64,000 nucleotides of DNA from Saccharothrix sp. GTDB lineage: Bacteria; Actinomycetota; Actinomycetes; Mycobacteriales; Pseudonocardiaceae. The notes under the pieces are model-generated. The model did no database searches, was not told the origin of the DNA, and was given only the letters and a program-made list of their open reading frames with translations. Both the position numbers and the translations under genes were made by a program. This document shows positions 8,103-18,971 of this stretch, one piece after another. Where the stretch lies: the NCBI RefSeq assembly GCF_031180885.1, contig NZ_JAPSLK010000005.1, positions 62,001 through 126,000 on the forward strand. Direction: 5' to 3'. Every line of letters begins with the position of its first letter. Position 1 is the first letter of the stretch.

Positions 8103-9104
8103 GTGGCCGACCGCTACGCCCGGCACGCGCTGGTCCCGGGGTGGGACCAGACCGCCTTGGCGCGCGCGGAGGTCGTCGTGGTCGGGGTCGGGGCGCTGGG
8201 CACGGAGGTGGCGCGGCTGCTCGGGCAGGCCGGGGTGGGCCGGCTGGTGCTGTGCGACCCGGACGTGGTCAGCGAGTCGAACCTGAGCCGGGGCGCGTTG
8301 TTCCGCGCCGCCGACGTGGGGCGGGCCAAGGTGGAGGCCGCCGCGGAGGCGCTGGAGGTGATCGCGCCGGACACCGTGGTCGACCCCCGGCACGCCGAAC
8401 TGGCCGCAGCCGTCGGGCTGGGCGAGCTGCGGTCGGCGTCGCTGGTGGTGAGCTGCCTGGACAGCCTGGCCGCCCGGTTGCGGCTGACCACCCGGTGCAA
8501 CCTGGTCGGCGTGCCGCTGCTGGACGGCGGCACGTCCCCGTGGGGCGGCGAGGTGCGCTACCACGCGGTGGACGACGCCTGCTTCGGCTGCGGCCTGAGC
8601 GCCGCCGACCGGGCCGCCACCGACGACCCGTGGAGCTGCGCGGACCTGGTGCGACCACACCACCACGGCGCGTCCGCCCCGATCTCCGCGCTGGTGGCGT
8701 CGTGGATGGCGACCACCGCCCTGCGGCTGCTGTTCGGCCACCGCCCCGGCACGACCGTCGTGCGGGTCGACCCGGTTCGCGGCGCGGCGCACCAGGTCCG
8801 TCTCGACCGCGACCCCGAGTGCCCGTTCCACGAGACCGTCACCGAGGTATTCCCGTTGGCGCACAACCACTTCAGCACCGCAGGCGACCTCCTGGCAGCC
8901 GTCCGCGACGACGAGGTCGCGCTGACCTGGACGCCGTTCCCGGTCGACGGCCGCACCAGCGTCCACCTGCGCGACGCGCCGGGCGGGGCGCGCCTGGCCG
9001 ACCTGGGCGTCGCGCCGCGCGAGCTGCTGCCCGTCGTCACCCCCGGTTCCGCCGGTCGGCTCCGCTACCTGGAGCTGGCCCCCACCGGCGAAGGAGCACC
9101 ATGA
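8103..9104 (+). CDS. E1-like ThiF/MoeB-family activating enzyme
   Basis: 333 residues. A Rossmann nucleotide-binding loop GVGALG (28-33) is followed by CDPD (Asp52), SESNLSRG with Asn60 and Arg63, Lys76 and Asp120, the residues that bind ATP and Mg in ThiF/E1 enzymes. Zinc ligands appear as CFGC (160, 163) and CPFH (240, 243). Cys179 (PWSCADLVR) is a possible thioester cysteine. The enzyme should adenylate the C-terminus of a ubiquitin-like protein and pass it to the E2 encoded next. The roughly 80-residue C-terminal extension after residue 250 is not part of the core. The GTG start has AGGTGAGG upstream; the stop overlaps the E2 ATG. Confidence 0.85.
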   Translation: MADRYARHALVPGWDQTALARAEVVVVGVGALGTEVARLLGQAGVGRLVLCDPDVVSESNLSRGALFRAADVGRAKVEAAAEALEVIAPDTVVDPRHAELAAAVGLGELRSASLVVSCLDSLAARLRLTTRCNLVGVPLLDGGTSPWGGEVRYHAVDDACFGCGLSAADRAATDDPWSCADLVRPHHHGASAPISALVASWMATTALRLLFGHRPGTTVVRVDPVRGAAHQVRLDRDPECPFHETVTEVFPLAHNHFSTAGDLLAAVRDDEVALTWTPFPVDGRTSVHLRDAPGGARLADLGVAPRELLPVVTPGSAGRLRYLELAPTGEGAP

Positions 9105-10558
9105 GACAAGAGCTGGCCCGCGACCTCGCGGCGATCTTCGACACCGAGGAACCCGCCCGCGAGTTCCTGCGCGAGACGGGCTACCCGCCCGGCCGGATAC
9201 CGGCGTTCACCAACGCGCAGGCGTTCTGGCTGCACGTGGTGGGCCAGCTCGAACTGGGCATCATGGCCAACGGCCCGGAGACCGTCGTGCGCACGGTGCT
9301 GAGCTGGTACCCGGACAACCGCACGTTCGCGGGGTGGCTCACCCAGCTCACCGCCGACACCCCCGCGCCCACCGCGCGGACCGAGAGCCCCGAGACCGCC
9401 GAACCACCGCCCAGGCTGGAGGACAGCGGCCCCTGCTTCGTGCTCTACGCCGTCACCTCCGACCAGCACTCGGCGTTCGTGGACGCGGTGCGCGCGGTCG
9501 CCGGTCCCGAGGCCGAACTGCTCTACACGACACCGCACGTGTCCGCGGTGCGCATCCCCGACCCCGGCCGGCGGGCCGACCAGATGGTGGCCGCCGTGCA
9601 GCAGGAGCTGTCCCAGCGCGGGTCGAACGCCACGGTGAACTACGAGCGGCACCCGTTCCGGCCGTACCTGATCGCGAGCCTGGTCGTGCAGGGCCCGGAC
9701 GGCCAGCCCTTCGAGCTGCGCGCGGTGCCCGCGTCCACGCTGGTCTCCGACATCCCGTTCGCCGTGCTCAGCCAGTACGACGACGAGGCCGTGCGCAACC
9801 GGCGCGGCGAGTTCCAGCGCACGGTCGTGGACGTCATCGGCGCGGACGGCCAGCCCCGCAGGCTGGACCCGAACCAGACGCTGCACGAGGCCGGTGTGCG
9901 CGACGGCGACGCCATGCAGGTCGCCGCCCAGGCCACCGCGGGCTCGACCCGGCGGTGGCAGCAGTGGGTGGAGAAGGCCAGCGCCCAGATCGAGGCCTAC
10001 GCCCGGCGGCACGACGGGTTCGAGATCGTCAAGACGAACAGCCGCGAACTGCCCACCCAGTTCACCATCCGGATCACCACCACCGGGTTCGCGCTGCCCG
10101 AGGACGCCGACCCGTACCGGCCCGAACCGGTGCCGGTCGGCGAGCACGAGGTGCTGATCGCGCTGGACCGCGAGTTCCCGCGCGAGGCGCCGCTGGTGCT
10201 GTGGCAGTCGCCGGTGTTCCACCCCAACATCGCCCGGCTGCCCGCGGCGCGGCTGCCCAAGGGCGCGGTGTGCCTGGGCGCGCTGATCGACGCCTACCGG
10301 CCGGACCTGGACTTCGCCGAGCTGTGCGGGATGCTGGTGGACATCGCGGGCTACCGCAACTACGAGGTGCTCGACCCCGACGAGGAGGGCGAGGGCTACT
10401 TCGACCGCCAGGCCGCGCTGTGGGCCCGGTCCGAGGCCGGTCAGGACGCCATCGAGGCCATCGGCGGGCGGCGGCTGCACGAGCTGGCGAAGGAGGCCGC
10501 GGACCAGGGGCGCGCGCCGATGCCGTTGACCGTGCGGGCGTGGGGCGGCGACGAATGA
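9101..10558 (+). CDS. EAD1-ubiquitin-like-E2 fusion protein
   Basis: 485 residues. Residues 1-85 repeat the EAD1 pattern of the CHAT protein (FW at 42-43, LSWYPDNRTFAGWL at 68-81). A beta-alpha domain follows (about 110-180). Residues about 186-285 look like one or two beta-grasp units (PYLIASLVVQ...DGDAMQV). Residues about 290-420 are an E2/UBC domain with FHPNI followed by GAVCLGAL, giving catalytic Cys391 and the usual HPN triad. A Glu/Asp-rich C-terminal helix closes the protein. It should accept an activated ubiquitin-like protein from the E1 and transfer it. The EAD1 offers a direct link to the CHAT protease. AAGGAG precedes the ATG; both ends overlap neighbours by ATGA. Confidence 0.85.
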   Translation: MRQELARDLAAIFDTEEPAREFLRETGYPPGRIPAFTNAQAFWLHVVGQLELGIMANGPETVVRTVLSWYPDNRTFAGWLTQLTADTPAPTARTESPETAEPPPRLEDSGPCFVLYAVTSDQHSAFVDAVRAVAGPEAELLYTTPHVSAVRIPDPGRRADQMVAAVQQELSQRGSNATVNYERHPFRPYLIASLVVQGPDGQPFELRAVPASTLVSDIPFAVLSQYDDEAVRNRRGEFQRTVVDVIGADGQPRRLDPNQTLHEAGVRDGDAMQVAAQATAGSTRRWQQWVEKASAQIEAYARRHDGFEIVKTNSRELPTQFTIRITTTGFALPEDADPYRPEPVPVGEHEVLIALDREFPREAPLVLWQSPVFHPNIARLPAARLPKGAVCLGALIDAYRPDLDFAELCGMLVDIAGYRNYEVLDPDEEGEGYFDRQAALWARSEAGQDAIEAIGGRRLHELAKEAADQGRAPMPLTVRAWGGDE

Positions 10559-11580
10559 CCATCGCCGAGGTGATGCTGTTCAAGGGTGACCGGCCCCGGC
10601 CGCGCTACTTCGGCCGGCTGTCGCTGGAGCCGCTGCTGCGCGAGGCGCTGGACGAGGCCGACGAGGACATCACGTTCGTGCTGGTGTTCCACCAGGTCGG
10701 CGAGGACGCGCCGGTCGAGGACCGGCTGGTGAACCTGCTGCCCGACTTCGGCGAGCTGGACGTGCTGGCGGTGCGCGGCAAGCAGGTCGTGTACCGGCGC
10801 AAGTTCGGGGTGGGCGCGCTGCTCGGGCCGGTGCTGCGGCGGTTCGTGGACCGGATCGACGCCGACGAGCCGCACTGGTCGTTCCGGATCAGCCATCCCG
10901 TGCTGGACGGCGAGCGCAGTTACCGCAAGGCCCCGTCGATCGAGGGCGCGGTGGACGTGAACCTGCACCGCCCCAACAACCAGCCGCTGTTCACCATCAA
11001 CAAGGTGGAGGAACCGGCCGTCGCCGAGGTGCGACCCGCCGACCACGGGATGCCGGAGGAGTACCTCACGCCGATCAACGTGCTGATGACCCCGGCCACG
11101 CAGTCGCTGCTGCTGTCGGACCTGCCGCTGTCGCAGCGCATCGAGGAGGGCGGGTTCTTCCTCGGCACCGTCCGCGCGATCGCCGGCGGCGACACCCGCT
11201 ACCTGGTCGAGATCACCGCGGTGACGCCCGCGCAGAGTTCCGGCGCGGGCAAGGGCCACTTCACCTTCACCGCCGACTCCTTCGCCGCCGTCAACCAGCT
11301 GCGCGCCGAGCGCGGTCAGGGCGAGGAGCTGGTCGGCTGGTACCACACGCACCTGTTCGAGGCGGGCACCGGCCTGGGACTGTCCGATGTGGACCTCGAC
11401 CTGCACTTCGCGACGTTCCGCAGGCCCTGGCAGGTGGCCGGCCTGCTCAACGTGACCAAGCACAGACGGGTGCTGCGCTTCTACGGCCGCCAGGACAACG
11501 ACATGAGGGCTTGCACCCAGTGGATCAGACATGAGCGCGACAGATACCTCCCTGCGGGTGTTGGAGTGGACGACGAGTGA
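10555..11580 (+). CDS. JAB/JAMM metalloprotease (deubiquitinase-like)
   Basis: 341 residues. Residues about 165-330 form a JAB domain with the full JAMM set: Glu197 or Glu198 (RIEEGGFF), His264 and His266 (GWYHTHLFE), Ser277 and Asp280 (LSDVD), exactly H-x-H-x(10)-S-x-x-D. Such enzymes cut isopeptide bonds or trim ubiquitin-like precursors. Residues 1-150 form a separate, unrecognised domain that may bind the Ubl or E2. The ATGA overlap with the E2 gene makes a processing partner very likely. Reversal of conjugation and maturation of a Ubl tail are both possible. Confidence 0.85.
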   Translation: MTIAEVMLFKGDRPRPRYFGRLSLEPLLREALDEADEDITFVLVFHQVGEDAPVEDRLVNLLPDFGELDVLAVRGKQVVYRRKFGVGALLGPVLRRFVDRIDADEPHWSFRISHPVLDGERSYRKAPSIEGAVDVNLHRPNNQPLFTINKVEEPAVAEVRPADHGMPEEYLTPINVLMTPATQSLLLSDLPLSQRIEEGGFFLGTVRAIAGGDTRYLVEITAVTPAQSSGAGKGHFTFTADSFAAVNQLRAERGQGEELVGWYHTHLFEAGTGLGLSDVDLDLHFATFRRPWQVAGLLNVTKHRRVLRFYGRQDNDMRACTQWIRHERDRYLPAGVGVDDE

Positions 11581-12330
11581 CCGCGGCGGCCAACCGCCCC
11601 GCGGCGACCTCGCCGCGCCCGCGGAACTGGCCCGACCCGGCCGCGACGTGCTCGCCGCGGTCGGGCGGCTGGTCGCGGTCACCAGCGCCAAGCTGCGGCT
11701 GAGCGGTCCGCCGCTGGGTGACCCGCGGCCGGCCGGGGTGGGCGCGGCGGTGCTGTGCGCGGCGGTGGGAGGGCGACAGCGGAGGTCGGTCGCGGCCCGG
11801 CTGCTGGAGGCGGTGCCGATGCCGCGGTCGGGCGCGGACATCGTGGCGCACTACGGGGTTTCGACGCGGTGCCTGGCGGCGTTGGACGGCGGGTTGCGGG
11901 AGGCGGTGCTGGCGCGGTCGCCGTTGCACGCGTTGTTCGAGGTGCCGTCGCCGGCGGAGGAGCACGAGGTGGAAGCCGTGCTGGAGCAGGCGATCGACGA
12001 CCCGCCCGCGCGGCGCGCCGCCGTGCTGCGGCTGGCCGACGTGCCGACCAGACCTGGGCAAGCGCGGTGGCGGGGTGAGGTGTTCGAGCGCTTCCGGTTC
12101 CGGGACCGGGGTTTCGTGCTCGACGTGTACGAGGCGGCGATGACGTACTTCGGCGACGCGCACCGGGCGCGGCTGCGGGAGGCCGAGGCGGACGGCGGCG
12201 AACTGCTGGTGGCCACGGCGCGGTGGTGGCAGGCGCTGGCGTCGATCGAACGGGCGCACCGGCGCGACCTGCGCGCGCGGCCCGCGTTCACCGGCTACCT
12301 GGACGGCATCCGGTTCCACTGGAGGTACCG

Positions 12331-12334
<4 letters not shown>
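11531..12334 (+). CDS. Unrecognised protein of the ubiquitin-like/AAA operon
   Basis: 267 residues, soluble and helical, rich in Ala, Arg and Leu, without Cys clusters, P-loop or membrane segments. I recognise no domain. The ATG at 11531 lies 50 nt inside the JAB gene with a weak ribosome site; GTG 11558 in the same frame is an alternative. The stop overlaps the ATG of the AAA+ gene. Its position between the ubiquitin-like and the FtsH-MoxR modules suggests an adaptor between the two, which is inference only. Confidence 0.6.
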
Positions 12335-14204
<1,870 letters not shown>

Positions 14205-14208
<4 letters not shown>

Positions 14209-15359
14209 GCTGGCCCGAGGAGACCACGCGGACGGTCAACCTGCTGGCCGCCGTGGAGCGCAAGCTGGACGGCTGGTTCGTCGGCCGGGGCGCGGCGGTG
14301 CGGCTGATGGTGCTGGCCGCGGTGTGCCAGGAGCACCTGCTGCTGATCGGCCCGCCGGGCACCGCCAAGACCGACCTGATCTCGCGGTTCTGCGGCCTGG
14401 TCAACGCCTCCCAGTTCCGCTACCTGCTGACCCGGTTCACCGAGCCGTCGGAGATCTTCGGGCCGCTGGACTTCCAGCAGTTCCAGGTCGGCACCTACCG
14501 CATCCGCACCACGGGGATGCTGCCCGAGGCGGACATCGTGTTCCTGGACGAGGTGTTCCAGGGCAGCAGCGCCATCCTCAACACCCTGCTGGCGGTGCTC
14601 AACGAGCGGTCGTTCGACAACGGCGGCACGCGCCAGCCCGCGCGGCTGGTGAGCCTGTTCGGCGCGTCCAGCGAACTGCCCGAGGACCCGGCGCTGCTGG
14701 CGTTCGCGGACCGGTTCCTGCTGCGGCTGGAGGTCGAGCCGGTGGCCCGCATCCGGTTGCACGAGCTGCTGGACCGGGGCTGGCAGCATCAGACCGAGCA
14801 GCTGGGCGGGGGCGGGGTGAACACCTCGCCGCTGGTGTCGGTGTCCGACCTGGCGAAGCTGACCCGGCAGCTGCGGCACGTCCGGCTCACCGAGGTCCGG
14901 TCCCGCTACGCCGACGTGGTGGCCGAGCTGACCGCGCGCGGTGTGGCGCTGTCGGACCGGCGGATCGTGCGCGGCCTGAAGCTGGTGGCGGGCGCGGCGC
15001 TGCTGCGCGGCGCGGAGGTGGCCCACCCGCGCGACCTGTGGCCGTTGCGGCACATCTGGACCGAGCCCGGTGACGCCGAGGTCGCCAAGGGCGTGCTGGA
15101 CAACCACCTGGGCGCGGTGGACGGCGAGGACGCCGGCCGCTCGGTGACCGCGCTGCTGGAACTGGCCCACCAGCGGGTGCGGCAGCTCGACGACTACCCG
15201 GCGGGCGCGGACGGCTCCGCGGTCATGACCACCCTGCGCGTGCTCAACCAGGAGGTGCTGCAACCCCTGCAACGCCGGCACCCGCAGGAGCACGCGGCCA
15301 TCGACACCGTCCGCGGGCTCATCAACGACGTCACCCAGCGGCTGCGGAAGACGAGCTAG
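14205..15359 (+). CDS. MoxR-family AAA+ ATPase
   Basis: 384 residues. Walker A GPPGTAKT (49-56) and Walker B IVFLDEVF (111-118) flank the MoxR-type loop, and LLAVLNERSFDNGG is the sensor region. The lid is followed by a helical C-terminal extension (about 300-384). MoxR ATPases act with vWA-domain proteins as chaperones that assemble or activate complexes; the protein at 18968-22024 ends in a vWA-like domain and is the obvious partner. The GTG start overlaps the stop of the upstream AAA+ gene (GTGA). The first 20 residues, rich in Thr and Leu, fit the usual MoxR N-terminus. Confidence 0.88.
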
Positions 15360-15367
15360 GAGTAGCC

Positions 15368-16162
15368 ATGTGCAATCCCCGACGGGTCGTCGTGCGCGCG
15401 ACCCGGGTCATTTCCGAGGCGTGGCGGACCGAGGTCGTCCGCACCGCGCGGGCGGCGGGCACGGTGGCCGGCGAGGCCACCATGACCCGGTCCCTGCGCA
15501 CCCTGCTGGCCCGGCCGCTGCTGATCGCCTTCGAACGCGCCCTGGCCGAGGACCCGGAGTGGGAAGTGGTCGGCGAGGACTACCACCACCGGGTGCCCGA
15601 CGGGCTGGTGGTGTACCGGCCGTCGACCGGCGACCTGGAGATCACCGTCCGGCTGACCGCGGACGTCGAGGTCGAGGGTTCTGCGACGCGGGTCGAGTCC
15701 GGCGAGGTCACCGACGAGGTCGAGACCGAGCAGGAGGGCCTCTGGTACGAGGACGAGTGGATGGGCCGCACCAAGGAGAAGGCCGAGGAGGAAGCCGGCC
15801 GCGCCGCCGAACGGGTCGCCGACGAACTCGCCGAGCAGCGCCGGGCCGCGTTGCGGCGCGAGGCCGACGAGCAGGCCCGGCTGCTGCGGGAACGCGGCAC
15901 GGCCGCCGCCGAGGCCGACGCGCAAGCCGACGCCGACCGCAAGCTGGACGAGGAGTCCCGGTTGCGGGAACGGGAACTCCGGTCGGCCGCGCAGCAGCGC
16001 CTGGAGGAGGTGCACGAACGCACCATGCGTGGCGTGCAGCGGGCGATGGTCGCGGGCGTGCAGGGCGCCATCACGGAGTTCGCGGTCCGCAACGGCGCGC
16101 AGAACTTCGTGGTGCGCGAGGAGGACGGCGTGGTCGAGATCCAGTTCGAGATGGAGTCGTGA
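15368..16162 (+). CDS. Ternary-system accessory protein with charged coiled coil
   Basis: 264 residues. It has an N-terminal Cys (MCNPRRV) and a helical stretch, then a beta-rich segment (about 60-110: PEWEVVGEDYHHRV). A very long charged helix follows (about 125-230), full of Glu, Arg and Ala with heptad character. The end is short and beta-like (NFVVREEDGVVEIQFE). The architecture matches an uncharacterised component of FtsH-type ternary systems as I remember it. AGGAG lies 8 nt before the ATG. No enzyme motif is seen. It probably scaffolds the two AAA+ ATPases. Confidence 0.6.
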   Translation: MCNPRRVVVRATRVISEAWRTEVVRTARAAGTVAGEATMTRSLRTLLARPLLIAFERALAEDPEWEVVGEDYHHRVPDGLVVYRPSTGDLEITVRLTADVEVEGSATRVESGEVTDEVETEQEGLWYEDEWMGRTKEKAEEEAGRAAERVADELAEQRRAALRREADEQARLLRERGTAAAEADAQADADRKLDEESRLRERELRSAAQQRLEEVHERTMRGVQRAMVAGVQGAITEFAVRNGAQNFVVREEDGVVEIQFEMES

Positions 16163-16165
16163 GCC

Positions 16166-16429
16166 GTGCGGGTCAGGGTGAGCTTGCGCATCAACGCCGA
16201 GACCGGCGAGGTGGAGCTGTTCCAGGTGGACGACCTGGGCGCGGCCCGCGAGGGCGAGGCGCACGACGCCGTCCACGACGAGATCGCCCACCGCGTCGGC
16301 CGGGTGCTCGACCCGCGTCCGCTGGTCGAGGAGGACCTGGCGACCCGCCGACCCGCGGTGGAGGCGTGGGCGCCGCAGGATGACGACGGCGAGCGCGGCC
16401 GGACGGCGGAGACCCAGGAGAACGGGTGA
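16166..16429 (+). CDS. Small DUF2997-like protein with C-terminal glycine
   Basis: 87 residues from GTG 16166. The N-terminal half (VRVRVSLRINAETGEVEL) is two beta strands around a turn, as in DUF2997-type proteins that accompany AAA+ ATPases. The C-terminal part is acidic and flexible and ends in Asn-Gly. A terminal glycine on a small protein next to E1, E2 and JAB genes makes it a weak candidate for activation, although no Gly-Gly is present. The stop overlaps the next GTG. Its first half resembles the 69-residue peptide at 27814. Confidence 0.55.
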   Translation: MRVRVSLRINAETGEVELFQVDDLGAAREGEAHDAVHDEIAHRVGRVLDPRPLVEEDLATRRPAVEAWAPQDDDGERGRTAETQENG

Positions 16430-17046
16430 CCGACGCCCGGCGCCTCCTCGAACGCGCGGCCGACTGCTACGAGCAGGCCGGGCTGCCGCTGGAGGCCGCC
16501 CGCTGCCGGGAGCGCGCGGGCACGCTCCACCCGGCGGCCGTGCTGTACGAGCGGGGCGGGGACCTGGAGCGGGCCGCCGACTGCTACGCGCGGGCGCGGC
16601 TGGTGCCCGAGGCGGTGTCGTGCTGGTTGCGGCTGGGCCGGGTCGAGGAGGCGGCGGGCTGCTGGGAGCAGGCCGGTGACGTCGTGTCGGCCGCTTGGGT
16701 GCTGGTGACCGCGGGCCGCAACACCGCGCGGGCGCGGTGGCTGGTCGACGGCGATCGGGCCGAGCCGGGGGTGCGGCGGACGATCGTGCGGGCGCTGTGC
16801 CGGGCGCTGGAGGGCGGTGGGCACTCGGCGTTGCGGGATGCGTTGGCGGCGCTGGACCACCGCCAGTGGGGCACGCCGCAGCGGTGGGCTGTCGAGGCGG
16901 CGGACCTCGTGGGGCGGCCGGACCTGGCGGCGCAGGTGTTCGCCGACGCTTATGCCGGTGGGCACCCGGCGGTGCTGGTGGAGTGGCGGGAGTGGGCGGA
17001 GCGGGCGTTGGGCGGCACGGCCGGGCTGCCCGGGGGTGCGGCGTGA
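16426..17046 (+). CDS. Helical-repeat (TPR-like) protein
   Basis: 206 residues. Four short repeats are visible in the first 100 residues (ADCYEQAGLPLEAARC, ADCYARARLVPEAVSC, AGCWEQAGDV), with small-residue spacing like TPR or Sel1-type helical pairs. No catalytic motif or membrane segment appears. It is likely a protein-binding platform for the ternary complex. GTG 16426 and the stop both overlap neighbours (GTGA). The end of the next protein (AARQLELAGDFYRAARLYEQ) carries the same repeat type, suggesting they share a scaffold. Confidence 0.65.
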   Translation: MTDARRLLERAADCYEQAGLPLEAARCRERAGTLHPAAVLYERGGDLERAADCYARARLVPEAVSCWLRLGRVEEAAGCWEQAGDVVSAAWVLVTAGRNTARARWLVDGDRAEPGVRRTIVRALCRALEGGGHSALRDALAALDHRQWGTPQRWAVEAADLVGRPDLAAQVFADAYAGGHPAVLVEWREWAERALGGTAGLPGGAA

Positions 17047-18971
17047 TCTGGGACCGGATGCGCCGCAAGAAGCCCTCGGAGGGTCGAACGCCGCCGCCCT
17101 TCGACGTCCGGCCGCTGGAGCCGCCGGCGGATCTGGTGCTGGTGCCCATCGACCTGACCCGGTTGCCGGCGGAGACGTTGGCGGCCATGGGGTTGCCGGT
17201 GGACGGGTCGCGGCCGGTGGACTGGCCGGGTGAGTTGGCGTGGCCGCCCGAGGTGCTGCCGGAGGTCCTGTGGCTGCTGGACCCGACCGCGCCCCGGCCC
17301 GCCAAGCTGCCTCCCGAGTGGCCTTGGCCGCCGGAGATCCCGCAGGAGATGCTGTGGGCTTTGGACTCCGATGGTCCCCCACCACCCGGCTGGCCCGCCG
17401 ACGTGCCTTGGCCCCCCGAGCCTTTCTGGCCCACACCCCCACCTCCCGACCCACCACCCCCACCGCCGAGCCAACCGTGGTCACCACCGCCCTCGCCGCC
17501 GAGCCAGCCGTGGTCGCCGCAGCCACCACCGGCCTCGGACGCGCGCGGGCGGGGACCCGGCGGTTACATCGGCGACGTGCGTCCACTGCGCCGCGACCCC
17601 GTCCCGGAGCCGAGCGCACCACCCTCACCACCGTCCAGCAGCGCACGGGTGGCCTGGTTCCGCGGTGACGCCGCCGCGTTGGCGTTGCTGGGCGCGGTGG
17701 AAGACCAGTCCCTGCGCTGCCACCGCGCCCCTGACGGCTCGGTGTGCCTGCCGATCACGGATGCCGCCGAGCAAGCCGCACTCGCCCTCGGCGCCGAGAT
17801 CGGCCCGGCGCCGGACACGTCAACCTGGCCGGTGGTGACCGCCGCTGAACTGGCCGCGTCCGCCGCCGTGCCGGCAACCGGACCGGACCGGAGCGAAGTC
17901 TCCGTGCTGACACCAGGTCTGCTCGCCGCACCACTCGTCAAGTCCTGTTTGGACAGTGATGTCCCGGTGACCGTGACCGCCATCCAACTGCGCCGAAACC
18001 AGGAAGTCCGACCGGCGGTGTTGTTGCGGCTGGGCGGTCAGGGTGGTCCCGCGTTGCCGAAGTCGTTGCTGCGCACCACGTCCGCGCTCCCCGACACGGT
18101 CGTGTGCCGCGAGGTCGGCCCTTCACTGCTCGTCGACCACCGCGCCCGCTACCCCGTCGACGACGACGTCCTCGCCGCCTCCGTCCCGGCCGGGCGCAGG
18201 TGGGCCGTGACGTCCGACGGGTCCGGTGTGTGGGACGTCGTGGTCACCGCACGGGAAACGGCCCCGACCCTGCACCTGCCGGTCGCCGCTCCCCCGCGCC
18301 ACGCACCCACACCGGTCGACGGGGTGGCCATCGGCATCGCCCTGGTGCGCGACGACACCACCGCCGACCGCGTCGACGCGACCCTGGTGTCCGACGACGA
18401 CCTGCCCGCCCTGCGCGTGTTCCTGGCGCACGGCCCGGCCCGCGAGGCGCTGCACGTCGTCCCCGGACCCGGCCGGCACCTGCTGGTCGAACCGGGCGGC
18501 ACCACGGACCCGGTGCCGTTCGGCGTCCCGGTCGCGCGGTTCGGCTCGGACGGCCTGTACCTGGAGTCCGGCACCGCCCTGCGCCCCCGACCACCGGCGA
18601 ACGCGCTGGTCGAGCACTTCGGGCTGGCCCGCGGCACGGTCGTGGTGGCCACCGCGGAGGGCGCGTTCCGGTTCCGCGCGGAGGACGCGGTGCCGGCGTG
18701 GTCGCTGTGGCTGCAAGACCCGCCCGAGGTGCGCGACGGGCTGTCCGCGACGGCCGAGAAGTTGTTGGCACGCTTGGCAGAAGTGGCCCGACCCGGAAAA
18801 CCGGAAGCGGTCGGCGCGCCCGAGCACGAGCCGGCTCAACGGGTCGGGCTGATCTCGGCCGCGACCCGCTTGGAGTTGTCCGGTGACCTGGCCGCGGCGG
18901 CCCGCCAGTTGGAGCTGGCGGGCGACTTCTACCGCGCGGCCCGGTTGTACGAGCAGGCGGCCGGGGAGTGA
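17043..18971 (+). CDS. Large ternary-system protein with Trp-Pro repeats
   Basis: 642 residues. The N-terminal ~150 residues contain three copies of a Trp/Pro-rich unit (WPPEVLPEVLWLLD, WPPEIPQEMLWALD, VPWPPEPFWP), then a Pro-rich spacer (about 130-205). Two or three beta-rich domains follow (about 210-580) with no motif I can name. The C-terminus is a TPR-like hairpin (AARQLELAGDFYRAARLYEQ). It has no membrane segment and no signal peptide. It is joined to both neighbours by GTGA overlaps. I take it as the large structural component of the FtsH-vWA-MoxR module; it is not recognised otherwise. Confidence 0.6.
   Translation: MIWDRMRRKKPSEGRTPPPFDVRPLEPPADLVLVPIDLTRLPAETLAAMGLPVDGSRPVDWPGELAWPPEVLPEVLWLLDPTAPRPAKLPPEWPWPPEIPQEMLWALDSDGPPPPGWPADVPWPPEPFWPTPPPPDPPPPPPSQPWSPPPSPPSQPWSPQPPPASDARGRGPGGYIGDVRPLRRDPVPEPSAPPSPPSSSARVAWFRGDAAALALLGAVEDQSLRCHRAPDGSVCLPITDAAEQAALALGAEIGPAPDTSTWPVVTAAELAASAAVPATGPDRSEVSVLTPGLLAAPLVKSCLDSDVPVTVTAIQLRRNQEVRPAVLLRLGGQGGPALPKSLLRTTSALPDTVVCREVGPSLLVDHRARYPVDDDVLAASVPAGRRWAVTSDGSGVWDVVVTARETAPTLHLPVAAPPRHAPTPVDGVAIGIALVRDDTTADRVDATLVSDDDLPALRVFLAHGPAREALHVVPGPGRHLLVEPGGTTDPVPFGVPVARFGSDGLYLESGTALRPRPPANALVEHFGLARGTVVVATAEGAFRFRAEDAVPAWSLWLQDPPEVRDGLSATAEKLLARLAEVARPGKPEAVGAPEHEPAQRVGLISAATRLELSGDLAAAARQLELAGDFYRAARLYEQAAGE

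Noticed and set aside
15356-17434. Very long leftward open frame antisense to the accessory genes
   Set aside because: Composition is Pro/Arg/Ser-rich with no domain, and the rightward genes overlap neatly.
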